Below, one piece after another: positions 32,694 through 45,708 of a stretch of 64,000 bases of DNA. The notes below the pieces were generated by a model. That model saw only the letters and a list, made by a program, of their open reading frames with translations. It was not told where the DNA came from and did not search any database. The position numbers and the translations under genes are program-made. The DNA is from Panagrolaimus kolymaensis (taxonomy: Eukaryota > Nematoda > Chromadorea > Rhabditida > Panagrolaimidae): assembly GCA_028622995.1 (NCBI GenBank), contig JAJQJQ010000005.1, forward strand, positions 4,650,001-4,714,000. Reading direction: 5' to 3'. The stretch's first letter is position 1; each line of letters opens with the position of its first letter.

Positions 32694-34601
32694 ATGTTTA
32701 TTTTCTTTGTCTTTCTTGGATTCAGCGTTCCTTTATTCGTTACTTCTCAAACTTCAAGCTCTGGATGTCCTGGTGGAAGTGTGGCATATCAAGATATTGC
32801 GGTTGTTTATGAACTTTCCTATTATCCAGATAACAGTACATTGACATTTTCTCAACAAATTGCTAACGCTATTTCATCCACATTATTTTCGGGTCCAACT
32901 TATCAATATTTTGATGATAATGGATCTCGAATAACTCAAATAACTCCTATTCCATTTCCATCAACTATAAAATATAATTTATATGGGTATTTATATAATT
33001 ATGGAAAAATTAGAAGCCAAGCTGATTTAACTGATATTTTAAATAAACAAATTAGTAGCGCATCATCGAGTTATATCGCTCTTACATCAGATTCAAACAT
33101 TTCTGAGTTAATTTTTTGCCACTTTAATTCAAAATATGCAAGATATTTGTTTTTAGAGGATTGAATTATTTGAATTCATACATTCAAAATGGAAGACGAC
33201 AACCTCCAGTTGGAAATACAATTGTCATTATAGCCAAACGTGATTCAGATGTTAGTGCTTCCTCCAATTTTGCCTATCAATTAAAAGAAAAGGGAAGTAA
33301 AATAATGACTATTGGAGTGGGAAATGGAAGTATTTCGGGTTTAGCAAGTTTATCTTCAGGTGATGGATATTCTTTTCAACTTCCTGATATTACTGATATA
33401 AATGCACTGAATAATCTTGCGGTTAACATTGCAACAAAGTTAACTACTGATTGTGGAACAACATGGACTCCAGTGCCCGCAACTGCTTCAACTTCACCAA
33501 ATAGTAGAATTTCAACAACAACAATGACGCAAACAATTTCCACATCTGGAACTTCTTCAGCAACAGCTGCATCAAGTTCGACAACACCATCTACAATGAT
33601 GCCACCAACAACTCCATCGACCACTCTTCCCATTACAACTCAATCAACGACGATTAGTACTTCCACTATCACCACGCCATCAACAACTGCAGCCTCAACA
33701 ACTTCAACTTCCCCAACCACAACACCTCGTCCAACAACTACCACGACAACAGCTCCCACAACTTCACCACCAAATCCTTGTCAACCTGGTGGAAGTTTTA
33801 TTAATCAAGATATTGCTCTTGTTTATGATTTATCAGCTTCTGGTGATAATGCCACCAATGCGGTAACATCCAAATATATTTTAATATTTAAAAAATTTCT
33901 TTTTAGGCTGTTACTAATTTTATAAAAAATTCTTTATTTTCACCTTCCGCATATTCTTATGATTATTTTCGTGCAATTCCAGTACCATTTCCGCGAACTC
34001 AAGCAATTTCAAATGTTAATGGAATTCCAGTGGCGTTTTCCAATATGAATACTTTACAACATTTTGTTGCAACTGTTAATATTCAAATTAATTTGGCTAA
34101 TTATTTTAATTCCACGCAGTCAATAATTAATGAGTAAGTTTGCTTATTTTATTTTTTGACTTTGATAAAATGTTAAGTTTCTAGTGCTTTGGTGTATTTA
34201 ATGGGAAATCCTTTGAAAAGGCGATTTAATATTCCGGAAAATGTTATTATTGTTGCAAAAAGGTAAATGCAAAAAATAAAATAAAAATGCAATTTTTTAA
34301 TGAATCTAAAATGTTTTAGCGCAAGTGGAGTAACCCAAACAGCAATAGACAATGCTAAAACTCTCAAAAATAGTGGATTAACAATAATAACCATTGGAAT
34401 TGGAAATACAGATTTTTCATATTTGAGTGGTTTAGCCACTTCCAGCGATTACGCTTTTATTATTCCAGATTTGAATGACGCTAACAGTGTCTCAAATAAC
34501 GTCATTGCAGTTTCATCAAAACTTGGTAAATATTTTATTACCGTTTTTTAAACTTCATATTTACTTTTTTTTCAGTGAATCTTTGTGCTACAAATCCATA
34601 A
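32694..34601 (+). CDS. Secreted protein with two vWA-like domains and a Thr/Ser-rich linker
   Basis: Six exons (32694-33106, 33157-33862, 33907-34133, 34185-34262, 34320-34525, 34576-34601) encode 551 residues. An N-terminal signal peptide (MFIFFVFLGFSVPLFVTSQT) precedes the first von Willebrand factor A-like domain (CPGGSVAYQDIAVVYELS...). A mucin-like stretch of about 110 residues (PTTTPRPTTTTTTAPTT) follows, then a second vWA-like domain (QDIALVYDLSAS...). Domain 2 keeps the MIDAS metal-binding DxSxS (DLSAS). In domain 1 it is replaced by ELSYY, so metal binding is probably lost. Both domains end with the MTIGVGN / ITIGIGN strand typical of this fold. Tandem secreted vWA proteins are common in nematodes; function is unknown, and matrix or immune adhesion is a guess. 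Confidence 0.85.
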
Positions 34602-35236
34602 TTAAATTAATATTCGAAATGTTTATTTTAAAAAAAAATACGTACACATTTAATTATTTTTTAATAAGCTTTAACACATGGAAAGAAAAATAAATAAAGG
34701 AGAGATCAAAAAATTAAATCGGAAAGTTTTTGAGGTGGACAAGTTGAAGATTGAGCCAATAAGATATTTTTAACATTATTAACTATTATATTTATTGAGG
34801 TTGGGCATCGGATAAATCATATGCAATTCTTAGGTTACTAAAGTCACAGATTTTAACAAATTTGTAATATTTATTGCGTTGTTTATTAAAGCTGTGCTAT
34901 AAAGGTCTGCTGTATGAGACAAAGGCTGTTTACCACCAGCAAATGATTTTAGTTGGCTTCCAATTGAAATAAGCTACGTCAAGAAAGAATTAATGATGTT
35001 TTATGGATTTTGACATGGAAGAAGGCATTAAAGAGGATGGACATGGTCAACTTGAAGTTGAAGATCATGCTGTTGCTGCTGACGAAGCTTTGTATTCCGA
35101 TGATAATTCTGATTCTTAGTTAATGCCAAAAATTTTGTTTTACATATAAAAATTTTTATTGAACGCCAAAAAATAAATACATAATACAGTAACAAAAAAT
35201 CAAAAACAGATACGAAGTAAAAACAGTGTTCAATCA
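34602..35236. other. Intergenic with a very short acidic frame
   Basis: No recognised gene. A 38-codon plus-strand frame at 35003-35119 (MDFDMEEGIKEDGH... ending YSDDNSDS) has protein-like acidic composition but no acceptor or partner exon. It could be a micropeptide or chance, and support is weak. Confidence 0.4.
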
Positions 35237-36409
35237 CTAATCTTCATCATCATCAGAGATAACAATTTTGCGTTTCTTTTTCTCTTCTTTCTTTTGCGCC
35301 ATATCTTCTTCATCATCCGATTCAATTTTGGATCGTTCAATTCTTCGAGAATCCATTTCTTCATCTTCATCATCTGAATGAGCATAGTAATGAGTAACAG
35401 CATCAAACCGAACAGATCGATTATTTTTGAATGAACGTTTGATAGCAGAAAGAGATTCAGGATCATCATCAATGTCATCACGATCTTCTAAGAAACTATG
35501 AGATAGACCAGTTCTGTATTGACGTTCTTTAACTTTTCGTTGTTGAGCTTCTCGACGCATATTTGCTCGAAGTCTTTCTTCTTCTTTTCGGATAAGAGAC
35601 TGAAAAAAATTAAGGAACAAATGAGACAATTTCAAAGATATGAGAAAATATCATTACCGCTCTTGATGAATCAGGATCCAAACCACCCTCACCAATCATT
35701 TTGACTCGTTGAGATTTATTTGTTTTTTGAGCCATTTGCATTGTCATTTTACGATGAGTAATCGAATCAGTTGTTACAGGACGAAATGTGTAACGTTTCT
35801 TGAACACTGCATTACCATGAAGTCCAGTTCTCATTCTCAAAAAGAGCTGAGAATATTCATCCATTTTATGTTGAGTTATTTCATAAGCTTCTGAACCAAG
35901 ATTCAATGTCATCCTAAAAACAATGGTTTATTATCGATTAAAAAGGAAATCAAAAGAAATTACGATCCATCAGACCATCGTACTATTTTAGCATTGGATT
36001 CTTTGATTTCTTTACCATTTTCATCTTTCATAACATAACCATCCTTTTCAAGCTTATTTCTCCATCGAATACTATTTTCAACTTTTATTTGAAGTCTTGA
36101 ACGACCTTCTGCATCAATAGAAGCAGCTTCAACATCTTCAGGATCATATGTTTCTTTATTGAATGGACGTTGATCAGCAGAAATAAAGTTTGGCCAACGA
36201 GTAAGGATTGGTCCTTCTTTACCATAATATCCACGAATTAAAGGAACATCATATTTGAATGGTGGTTGTTCAGTTTCATCCATATCTTCTGGTTCTAAAT
36301 GAAGTCGTGGTCCAGCTATATCATCATCACTGTCATCTTCAGTCGCCGATTTTGGTGATGTTACTTTCTTATGTTGAGGAGATAAAGAATCATCAACACT
36401 TGATGCCAT
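35237..36409 (-). CDS. leo-1: LEO1 subunit of the PAF1 transcription elongation complex
   Basis: Three exons (36409-35964, 35913-35658, 35599-35237) encode 354 residues. LEO1 works in the nucleus with PAF1, CTR9, CDC73 and RTF1 on elongating RNA polymerase II. The conserved LEO1 core is clear: RWPNFISADQRPFNKETYDP, then VENSIRWRNKLEKDGYV, then ESNAKIVRWSDGSMTLNLGS. Both tails are acidic/disordered (TEDDSDDDIAG at the start; SDDEDEEMDS and a DDDED end), as usual. It is shorter than vertebrate LEO1, mainly because the acidic N-terminus is reduced. A TTTTTATAG site just upstream of the ATG is a plausible trans-splice acceptor. It lies 354 bp downstream of the ABCG gene's stop on the same strand, wider than typical nematode operon spacing. 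Confidence 0.95.
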
Positions 36410-36763
36410 TATTTTGCAAAGACCTATAAAAATGAAGAATTAAAAGATGCAAAGTATGACAAAAAAATGATAAGAGTTTCAACAAAATTTTTATAATGAA
36501 ACTCTGCAACCTTTGCTTAGGAAATTTGGAAAGAAGCTCCGTTTCTGAAACTTATACAGTATGTGGCATCATTTTCGTTTCGAAATTCAACCGCTTTTAA
36601 ACTATGGTTGTTTTGATTAAAAGGTATTTTTTCAATCAAGTTTTTTAAGCGTCGTTAACCTAAAGTTTTAAACAGCTTTCTTTTCTCAACATCTTAATAG
36701 TGTCTTCCGTTCCCGAGGAAAAATTTTTAAAATAAAATCGAAATAATAATAAAGTTTATTTAT
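36410..36763. other. Gap between ABCG gene and leo-1
   Basis: Holds the ABCG 3' flank and the leo-1 promoter or trans-splice region, with a TTTTTATAG acceptor-like site close to the leo-1 start. No gene seen. Confidence 0.5.
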
Positions 36764-39237
36764 TTATCTGAAGAATCTGGTACGAATATACAATGCAAAA
36801 ACACAAATACATCTAAAGAACATATTGAAAGCAAGCAGAACTCCAATGTTCATAGGGATGATGTGACTTCCAGTTGAGAGACCATACGATTCGAGCACTT
36901 TGGTGCCATTTATTTGAATTCCATTCGAGCACATGTATTCTGTTGGTGGCGAAGATGTTGTCATAGACGCTGTTTCATTTGAACAATCTAAAAAATTGAG
37001 GTTAATTAAGCCAAAATTATTTTAAAAATTTCTTACCCAAAGTTTGCCACATGTTGGACATTTGACTTTCGAAAGCATAACGGTGGTATGATACATATTG
37101 AAGCCATTTGATCCAAGAAGGAAGCGCATTCAAACTGACGAAGTACCCAGAAAAGATCATCAGCGGTAGTGTAAGAATTGGAAGAATTTGACTTGCAAGT
37201 TCAGCAGTTCCAAAGACACATCCAGCGCAATAACCAATTCCAATTGCAAGATTGCATACCAATACGTTGACAGCGGCAAAGACGAAGAATTGAGTTGCAT
37301 ATTCCATAATTCCTAAAAGATAATGATAAATGGGTATAAAAAGAATGATTTAAAATGTTTCTTACCAGACATATAAAATACCACGATGCTGTAGATTATT
37401 GGCAAGATGATGTATTGAGGCAGTTCAGCGAGATTCTTTCCAATGAAGTAGGTATCAATTCGGTAAATATTTCCATGATTTTCTCGTAATAGAACAGGCA
37501 TCTCTTCTGTAAAGACCGTCAAGCAAGGGAACATGAACATGAAGATATTATCACGAAGAGCACCGAATAAGATCCCATTGTATGATAAGAGCTTGTCTTC
37601 TTTTGGATCTATAAAAAGTATTCGATTTTAAAAGGTTTGATTGAAAAAAGGATTACCTGCACCAAGCTGTAAATACACCACACCAATCATAATGGAAGTT
37701 ATCTGAAATTTGTGGATAATTATGTTGGTAATTAGATAAAGATGACTTACAAGAACATGAGCAAGTCGAATTTTGAGAAGAGATGGATTTCGAATTGTTG
37801 TGAGGAAAGAACGGACGGTGAGCCAAAGAAGTTGAATGATCCAGTTTGCTCCGTATTGATTTGCTTTGCGGACATCTTCATTTCCGAGTTTTTTGCGACG
37901 TTCAGATACTTCACCATGAATTCGATGCCAATAAAGAGCTGCCATGTTCGTGTCATCATATGTTCCTTTGATTTTCTAAAAAAAATAAGCAATGAATTTT
38001 TCAAGAAGATAACAAAAAGTTAAAATAACTTACCAAAACTCTTTCCTTCATCTCCTCTTCAGTTTCATTATCTTGAACAGCCAATTGTTCAATGAAAAAA
38101 TCTGCAGGGTTATCAAGACCAATCATGGGAAAGCCAGCATCCCGAAAAACTCCAGCAACTTTTTTCACAGGACCAAGATAAATGATTTGACCAATAGCCA
38201 TAAGACATAGTTTGTGGAACATGTTGAAGACTTGAGTTGAAGGTTGATGGATGGTGATGATGATAGTTTTCCCTTCAGCAGCTAGATCTCTTAGAGCTTT
38301 GATTACTTGCTTTGCCATAAAAGCATCCAATCCAGAAGTGGGTTCGTCACAGAAGATGATTGAAGGATCCGTGAGAAGTTCAGCAGCAAATGAGAGACGT
38401 TTCATTTCACCAAGTGATATACTTTTCTTGTAAGCATCTCCAATGAGAGCGTTTTGACAGTTGCCGAGTTTCATTTGGTCGATGACTTGATCCACACGTT
38501 CGATTTTTTCTTTGGTGGAGAATCGTCTACCCATACGAAGTCGAGCACATAGAATCAAGTGTTCACGAACGGTGACAGACCCAATGAAGATATCACGTTG
38601 TTGCACATAGGAGCTCATTTGTTGAATTTCATTAAGTGCCATACTTTCCCCATTAACAGTTATTTCACCTTGAATTTCCAAGTTTTTGAGATTTCTTTGA
38701 GTAAGCACGTTCATGAGCGTTGATTTACCAGCGCCAGATAGCCCCATAATGGCAAGAATTTCACCAGGTTCAGCAACTCCAGAGACTAAAAGTGAAACAC
38801 ATAAATACAATAAGGTTTTATTCATCGAAATTTGCTTACCTCCATGAAGAACTTCTTTTCTCATTGTTTTTGCATCAGCCTTCTTCCAGAATTGTAAACG
38901 ATCGGTGAACTTTTGTTTTCCCACCATTGGAACGGATACCTTCAATTCTTTCCATACCAGAACTTTAGCTGTTTTGAATGTGACACGACATGTTTCCGGC
39001 ATATCAGGGACAATTCTTGTTGCTTCTTCTGCCGTCATAAGATGCTTGCTTTCATCTTGATTTACTTCAGCTGAAAACAAACAAGTTACATATGTTCATT
39101 CAAAGGATCATGAATAAAAAAAACTTACTTCGACGAGAAATACTTTTGACATTTTTCATACTTCTTTGAGGAGATTTCCCAGATTTCTGTGTTTTGTCGG
39201 TGGAAAGACCATGAGACGACTGTGTTTGTTCAGCCAT
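36764..39237 (-). CDS. ABCG (White-type) half-transporter
   Basis: Eight exons: 39237-39129, 39070-38840, 38785-38034, 37975-37751, 37702-37657, 37608-37366, 37312-37037, 36987-36764; 701 residues, normal for a half-transporter that dimerises. Order is nucleotide-binding domain then membrane domain, as in ABCG. The NBD shows Walker A GLSGAGKST, Q-loop YVQQRDIFIGSVTVREHL, Walker B IIFCDEPTSGLDA and H-loop TIHQPS. The signature reads SLGEMKRLSFAAEL rather than SGGxxKR: the first glycine is leucine, an unusual change. The C-terminal half has about six hydrophobic segments (for example QYIILPIIYSIVVFYMS, LPLMIFSGYFVSL) and an extracellular loop with cysteines and NxT/NxS sites before the last helix. 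It ends RTRFFR. Probably exports or flips lipophilic substrates; the ligand is unknown. Confidence 0.92.
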
Positions 39238-39692
39238 GATTGATGAAATGAACATTGGGAGATGAAGTGATCAAAAACGTTGAAGGCAAAAAATCAGTAT
39301 GCAAATTATTTTATCGTTTGGGAAATTTTGTTTGTGAATGAAAAGTTTAAAAAAAGCATCATTCAAATTTTGATTGCATGCTAAAAATCGAATCCTAAAA
39401 AGTCTTTTTCTGCTTGAGAAGAAGGCTACTTTGAAAATGTTATGAGCGAATGGAACCTTTTTTTTGCTTTTCGAAGAAATTTCTTCATTACAATATCTTC
39501 GTTTTTATATTTTTTTCTCGCTTCTCTGCTTAGAAAAATTCTTTCAACAAACTTCACAATTTGAAAACACAATTATGGGATGGAACAGAATATTCCTTCG
39601 TAATTTCTCCATAAGATCCAATATCTTTAAAATAAACCATTACACTTTATGATGCAATTTCATTACTATTTTTATGAAGAAAATTTTTTTAG
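39238..39692. other. ABCG promoter region
   Basis: A/T-rich upstream DNA of the ABCG gene. No gene or defined motif seen. A plus-strand frame at 39464-39652 lacks support. Confidence 0.4.
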
Positions 39693-39975
39693 GTACTTGG
39701 AAATTTTGTTGAAAGGAAATTACTTAAATCTCCCCTTCAAGTTGAACATACTCGTTTTGTGTATTTTATTAGCTTTTCGATAGTTATTGTAGCAGCTATA
39801 ACATTTTTAGTTGGATTAATTTTAACTAATTTTTCACATGTTTTATAGTTGCATGATTCCACAAGGTTAAAAAATTAGTTACATCTGTTTTTCTTGAAAT
39901 GCATCAATTATTTTTAGGCTTTGCTTTTTTATTTTGGTTTCATAACATCGAAGTTTTTTTTAACGTAGAAAATTA
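39693..39975 (+). pseudogene. Relic of a P-type (Na/K-type) ATPase gene
   Basis: A TTTTTTTAG acceptor is followed by 51 open codons: VLGNFVERKLLKSPLQVEHT then RFVYFISFSIVIVAAITFLV, then a stop. This resembles the stretch around membrane helix 3 of P-type IIC ATPases (small hydrophilic segment, S/TPLQxE, RFVxFIS, then a long hydrophobic helix). A shift of frame gives CMIPQG at a donor-like site. After a 50-60 base AT-rich gap with a TTTTTAG acceptor comes a hydrophobic GFAFLFWFH segment. Flanking catalytic regions (DKTGT, ATP-binding domain) are absent. Frame damage and truncation point to a dead fragment. It could instead be the edge of a larger pseudogene. Confidence 0.45.
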
Positions 39976-42900
39976 ATTTATCGATATTTTTGTTCCAAAA
40001 TTTGGATTTCGTCAGAGATCATAAAATTTTTGCTCATTCTTGAAATGCAAAATTCGATGATATGAAAATGTTAGAGATGGTTTTTTTTTTTGCTTTCAAT
40101 TAATGTCTTTCCCATTGTTAGTTATTGTTGTCGTTGTTAATATTGTGAATGAATATGATTTATTTTTAATAAAAACTTATGAAGGATTTAGAGTTAGTCA
40201 TAATAATCTTATGTTTTTTTTGGATGGTCCTCCGATATTTATCGTTGACTTCTCTTCTCCCTTTTTTTATTATGGATTATTGCTTTTACGATTTGGAAGT
40301 TCATGGTATCCGCATATATTTTTTTTATTGTCATTGTCCATGGATGGCATGCCATGTTCAATTGACACGTTGTAAATTGTATTTTCCTTTCTTGATTTAC
40401 AACTATATTATTTTAATTCATTTATTATCGATATTCAAAAAAGCTGAGAACGATACACAACGGCATTATTCGATCGACGGTTTAATATATTGAAAGGGAA
40501 CGCTAATCCTAAAGCTTTGTGCATTGGCATCATCATGAAGGTCATTTGCAATTTGTTTGCCATCCATTTTCATGATTCTTATATGGGAATATTAAAACAG
40601 ATATTGATATATGTATATTTTCATATTGAATAAATAAAAAAATATGGTTCGCGTTATCAATTGCTGTGCTTTCTTTTTGGCCTTGACTGAGTTTGACTTA
40701 CTGACTGACATCCATCGCATCGTTAATCAAACACAGAAGCGCGTCAATGTTAAAATAATATTTTTTTTGCCACAGCATGTGAATGATATTGAAAGTTATT
40801 TCCGCCGCCGAATTGAGACTATATGATTTGACCGCTGTCCATCTTCATTATCTTAATTTGCTTCTTTATTCTTCTTGAAAATCATCTATCTCTTTGCTTT
40901 ATTTTAGGTTCATCCTCTTTATAAAAGGGATTTTTTTTAAATAAAATGAATTAAGCGATTATTATTATTATTATTAACATACGATAATAAAAAAGAAAGA
41001 TAAAAAGAAATTCCACCTATCTTTTTAACCGTTCATTGCTTTTTTCTTCTTTTGTGATTTTGCGCGAGCATCATTGTTATTTGGTGGTAGTGGTAATTAG
41101 GAAGAGCAACAGCAGTGGCGGCATATTTTATTTTTCCTTTTTTTCAGTTTTATGCTCAACCTTGAAATTATGTCATAAAAGATTCTCATGACATTTTATT
41201 AATTTTTAACAATTTCGGGATTTCTTTTGACAAGCAAACTTTTATTACTTTTATTTTTTTCAATTAGCTCTTATCGCTTTCTTTCGTCATTCAATAAGTT
41301 ATAGTTACCCACGCTTTTTTGTTGTTGCATGCTTGATCCTGCGCAATATTTATTTGTTGTTTATTTAGCGCTGCTTATTTTCTTGTGGATAATTGAGCTA
41401 AAATCTTGATAATAAACTAAAAGGATGCAAAAAGTTTTGTGAAATATTTTTTAGTTTAACGGTTTTTTGATTTCTTAACGAATTTATTTTTAAAGCCAGC
41501 TGAAACATACAGATCATCGAAGCGAAAAATTTGGAAAAAATACATGTATGTGGGCGAAGCGTAAAAACCATTTATTCTTTATTTTTCCACTTGCTTTAAA
41601 AAAATGCTCCGTGTTTTTTTCTTATTCTTTTGCCGATTTTGTTTTTTTATGAAAGGTCACAAAAAAATATGTATGTATGTAATATCTATTTGCCCTTCTG
41701 GGAACGCTTAAATAGTTGAAAAAAAAAGTTCAGGAAACATAGCAACGCTTGAATGAATTTTCAATTTTAGACATTTTTTTTTTGATTTACAAAAAAGCTG
41801 TAATAAAAAAATGTTTATTATTTCGGTCATTGGACAATAACAACAAGAAATTGAAAAGAAAAAAGGAAGGAACGATAATTTTGTGTGCTGCTGTTCCTGA
41901 AAGAATTCGCCGCTTTTTTTATTTAACGTTCATGCAGCAATTGACTCATCTGTCATCTTTTTCGATGCAATAAATGGCAAAAAAAAAAATGACGAAGAAG
42001 GTGCGGCGATTAGGATCATTTTCTTTTTTTACTGTTTTTGGTTATCTCAAAATAATATAACCAAAACTTTTTTGCCGAAATTTTTCTTCTTCTTTTTCTT
42101 CGATCACAGCAGTTGGTCGAATGTATTTGTTTTTACTTACATATTTCGTTTTCTCGATTTTTTTTCCCTTTTTTAGAAGCTGATGTTATTGCTGATACTC
42201 CCTTTTTTTCTTTGTCTGCGCAAAAAAAAAAAATTTGGCTAGTCCAACCAGCCGATGCTCTGGCTTGGCTTACTTCTCATTTTTTTTTCTTCTTTTGTAC
42301 ATCTTCTTCATTCATTGTTGTATCGGCATTGAATTCACTCTCACCTTTGCTTTTCTATTCTGCCCCCGGTCAAAACATTAAAAAAAAACATAAGAAGCTT
42401 TTTCTCCATTTTTTGTATTGTAAAAACTAAAAAAGCAATAGTGAAAAAATGCTTGCTTCTTTTCAACATAGTCAGTCGATGATGGTGATCGTTCGTTTGT
42501 TTGTGACTTCTTTTTTATTCCATCTTTGTCCTTGCTTGCGCGCCCTTGTTTAAAACACCGTGGGAGCCATTGAAGACTTTCGTTCCCATGATCCAAGGAT
42601 TTTTTTTTCTTCTTCAAGCAGCAGCATGATGCTTAGCGCTTTTTGGTGCATGCATTTATTCCACTTTTTTATATTTTATTTAAAAAAGAAGTATAAAATA
42701 ATACCGCCGCTTTATATTTCTTTCGGCAAATATCCGGCTTTCTCGTTGTTGTCCGATTTCAAGCAAGTAAGCTTTACAAAAATAAATTGCGAGACGATGA
42801 TGATTCATTTATTTTTTGTTTCGCTAAAAACTAAAAATAAGAAAGAGAAAAAGCATTTTTTTACAGTGAATCTAAAATAAATGAAATTTCTTCAATAACT

Positions 42901-45708
42901 AGTCACCATCATCAATCGGGTCTCGGTTTTGCTTGTTAAAGCAGAAGCTTCTTCTTCCTTTCATTTTTGTCTATTCTGTTTGCTATTGCTGCTGCTATTG
43001 ATGTGTCAATCATCATCATGCATCGATTCAATTGCTCCGCGCTTCTTTTGCCCTTTTTCCAACTGATAATGTGTTTAATTTTTTCCTCACCTCTTTTATT
43101 ACACCAACGTTTTTTTTTTTACTTGTGTTCGTTCACCCTCTTTTTTTCTTTATATGTTGTTTTCCATGTTTTTTTTTAAATTCAACTATTTGAAAATCGT
43201 AAAAAATATAAAAAAGCGGCGCCCTTTTTTTGCCAAAGAGGGATGATTTTTTATTGCGCAAATATTCTCTGTTTTCTCAATATAAAGCTTGTCACTCTTT
43301 TTTTCTTTGTCAGCATAGACTCTTTTTTTAATTTTGAATTTACAAAATGACCACTGGCACTTATTTCTTCTTTTTTTTGACGCAAACGTTGAAAAAAAAA
43401 CCCTCCAAAAATAAAAAGTAAACGTTGTTGCAGCTTTCAAAGAAATACTCAAACATTCTTCCAGCAAAAAAAAAGAAGCTAAAGCTTTTTTTGTTTTGAA
43501 AAAGGCTTAATTACTTGAAAGAAAGAAGAAAAGAAGAAGAAAGTGATTTATGTGGTGTCGAAGAGTAAAAGAAGATAGCTAGCTTTTCGGCACCCACCAA
43601 ATCTTCATTTGCATATTAGGCAAGTAGTATTCTTGATACATACATTACCCCAGAGGAGGGCACTCCCCATTTCATTCATTCATTTTTCCATTCTACCCAA
43701 AGCAATCATAAAAGTTTCATTCCATATAGTTTTTTAGATGCTTTATAAAATTTTATTTTTTTGTTTCTTTTTTAAAGTGTTGAAAGAAAGTTTTTGCGAG
43801 ACTCTTGAATGATGACAGACAGCTTTCTTGCTAGTTGCTTTACTGCTTTTCCGCGTTCCAATACTTCTTTGCGCAACCAAAAAAAAATTGAAACAATTCC
43901 ATCTTCTTCTTTTTTCGATATGAAAAAAGCTAAAAACGAAAAAAGCATTAAAATTAAAATTAAATTTTTTTATGTTTAATTTTAGCAGCTTTAAATTTTT
44001 TTATATTTTTAGGTTTGATTACACTCTTGGGCTTCTTTGCGACTAAAGTTTGACAGTTTTTATGCCTAAAAAAAGAAACACTTTTCTCCACTTAAATTTC
44101 GCTTCATCAAGCATTTTTTTTCTTCAAATAATCCCTTTTTTGGCAGCATTCAAGAATTCTTTGATGCGACACAAAACTTCTGAAGGCTTCGTAGAAAAAT
44201 AACAACAAGTTGCTTCTTTCTATTCGCTAACTTTTCTTGGATGAATCGAGCTTTAACAACAGATGGACATTTTTTGCGCAGAAAAATTAATTTTTTCTTT
44301 TCATCCAACACAATTTTTTACTTATCCAAAAAAACTTTTTAATACTTTATTTTTTTGTTATTGCCTTTTTCTTCGCTCGACACCCAAGTATGTATGTAAG
44401 TTGCTTTTCATCATTCAATTTTCTCGCTTTTCCTTACTTACGTTTTTCATTGTTCTCTCAAGAATGACTTCAGACAAAATACATATACACGGGCAACAAC
44501 CAACGGAGGAAGACTTCCTTTTCTTTATATTTTTGTTTTATTTTCTTTCTTCTTCGAAAACTTGGCTTACAACGTTTTTTTATTTTATTTGAGTGACCAC
44601 CGGCCGCCGTTTTGTTTCAGCTTGAATCTTTCTTCTTTCCCTCCTGTGGTGGTCCTTCTTCAAAATGGTCGTCGACGTCGTTGACTTCACGCTTTTTTTG
44701 ATACAAAAAATCTAAAGATTCAATTTCGCGCTATTCTTTTTTATATATTTTTTAAATGAGTTTTTTGAGGTTTCACTTTTTTCTCTCTTTTTTTTATCCT
44801 TGTGGTCATCAGATAGATATTTGTCAGACCTCCTATTGAGATAGTTCCTTTTTCTTCTCTTGGAATACTTTTCACACATTTTGTTTTTTTTGTGGTCATC
44901 ATTTTTTTTTTGATTCGATCTAATCTATGTTTTTTCCCTCATTATTTGAACTTGTCGCATGGTAATTATGATTTACATCTCTTCGTTCATGCTTTGTTTC
45001 CCTCTAGGTAACCCTAAAATCTTAAACCTCATTCATCACAATTATTATCAAGTGCTTTTCCCTTGTCGACATCGTCATGCACATCATTTTTAGTGTTCCA
45101 TTTTTTTCTTCATCAATGTTATCACTTTTTGTTTTTACTTTTCATGATGAGTCAATTAGCGAGATACAAGCACTTTTTTGAAAAACAGACAGATGGACTT
45201 TCTCCTCTTCGTTCGTTTGTTTTATTTCGCGCATCATGTTTTTGTTACGGTTTGAACATCGTCCGCCATTTTCTCATATTTGAAAGATATTTTGGAGAGG
45301 AGAGAGAAGAGGAAGAAAGTCAGTCTCCGCCTTTTGCAAGCAATTTTCTAAAGCTCCGAGTGTGGACAGTGGTTTTGCTCCTGCCCTTTCCATTTTATAT
45401 TTTTTTAGGATAAGCTTGTATTTTTTTGCCATTGAAATTTTTTTGTTTGACTTTTAAGTTGATTTTCGAAAGTTTACTGATTTCTTTTTTTTCGGGCTAC
45501 CGTGTATTTTTAACCTTTGAAATGACTCATAATTTTCTTTTTTTTCGCAGCCCAATATTTCCTAATAAATCTAGCGTGTGTCAGTGATTCAAGCTTCCTT
45601 TATTCTTTATCGATAGCTGTCGAAGCACGAAAATTATGAGCTGTATTTAAAAGCTTTTTACAAAATTTTATTTTTGCTTATGTTTTACAATTCTTCATTT
45701 TTACTAAA
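39976..45708. other. Long T-rich intergenic region upstream of the latrophilin gene
   Basis: About 5.7 kb of homopolymer-rich DNA. Open frames are phenylalanine/leucine-rich and lack splice support. One 60-codon frame at 40644-40826 (MVRVINCCAFFLALTEF...) has slightly better composition but no family match. The length fits a regulatory region of a neuronal/developmental gene. No specific site identified. Confidence 0.45.

Noticed and set aside
40103..40493. Two overlapping plus-strand frames of 90 and 104 codons
   Set aside because: They overlap in different frames over T-rich DNA, are hydrophobic by composition alone and have no recognisable family or splice signals.
45063..45413. 116-codon frame upstream of lat-1
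   Set aside because: Phe/Ser-rich translation of poly-T and CTT repeats. No conserved motif, and no splice link to the latrophilin signal-peptide exon.
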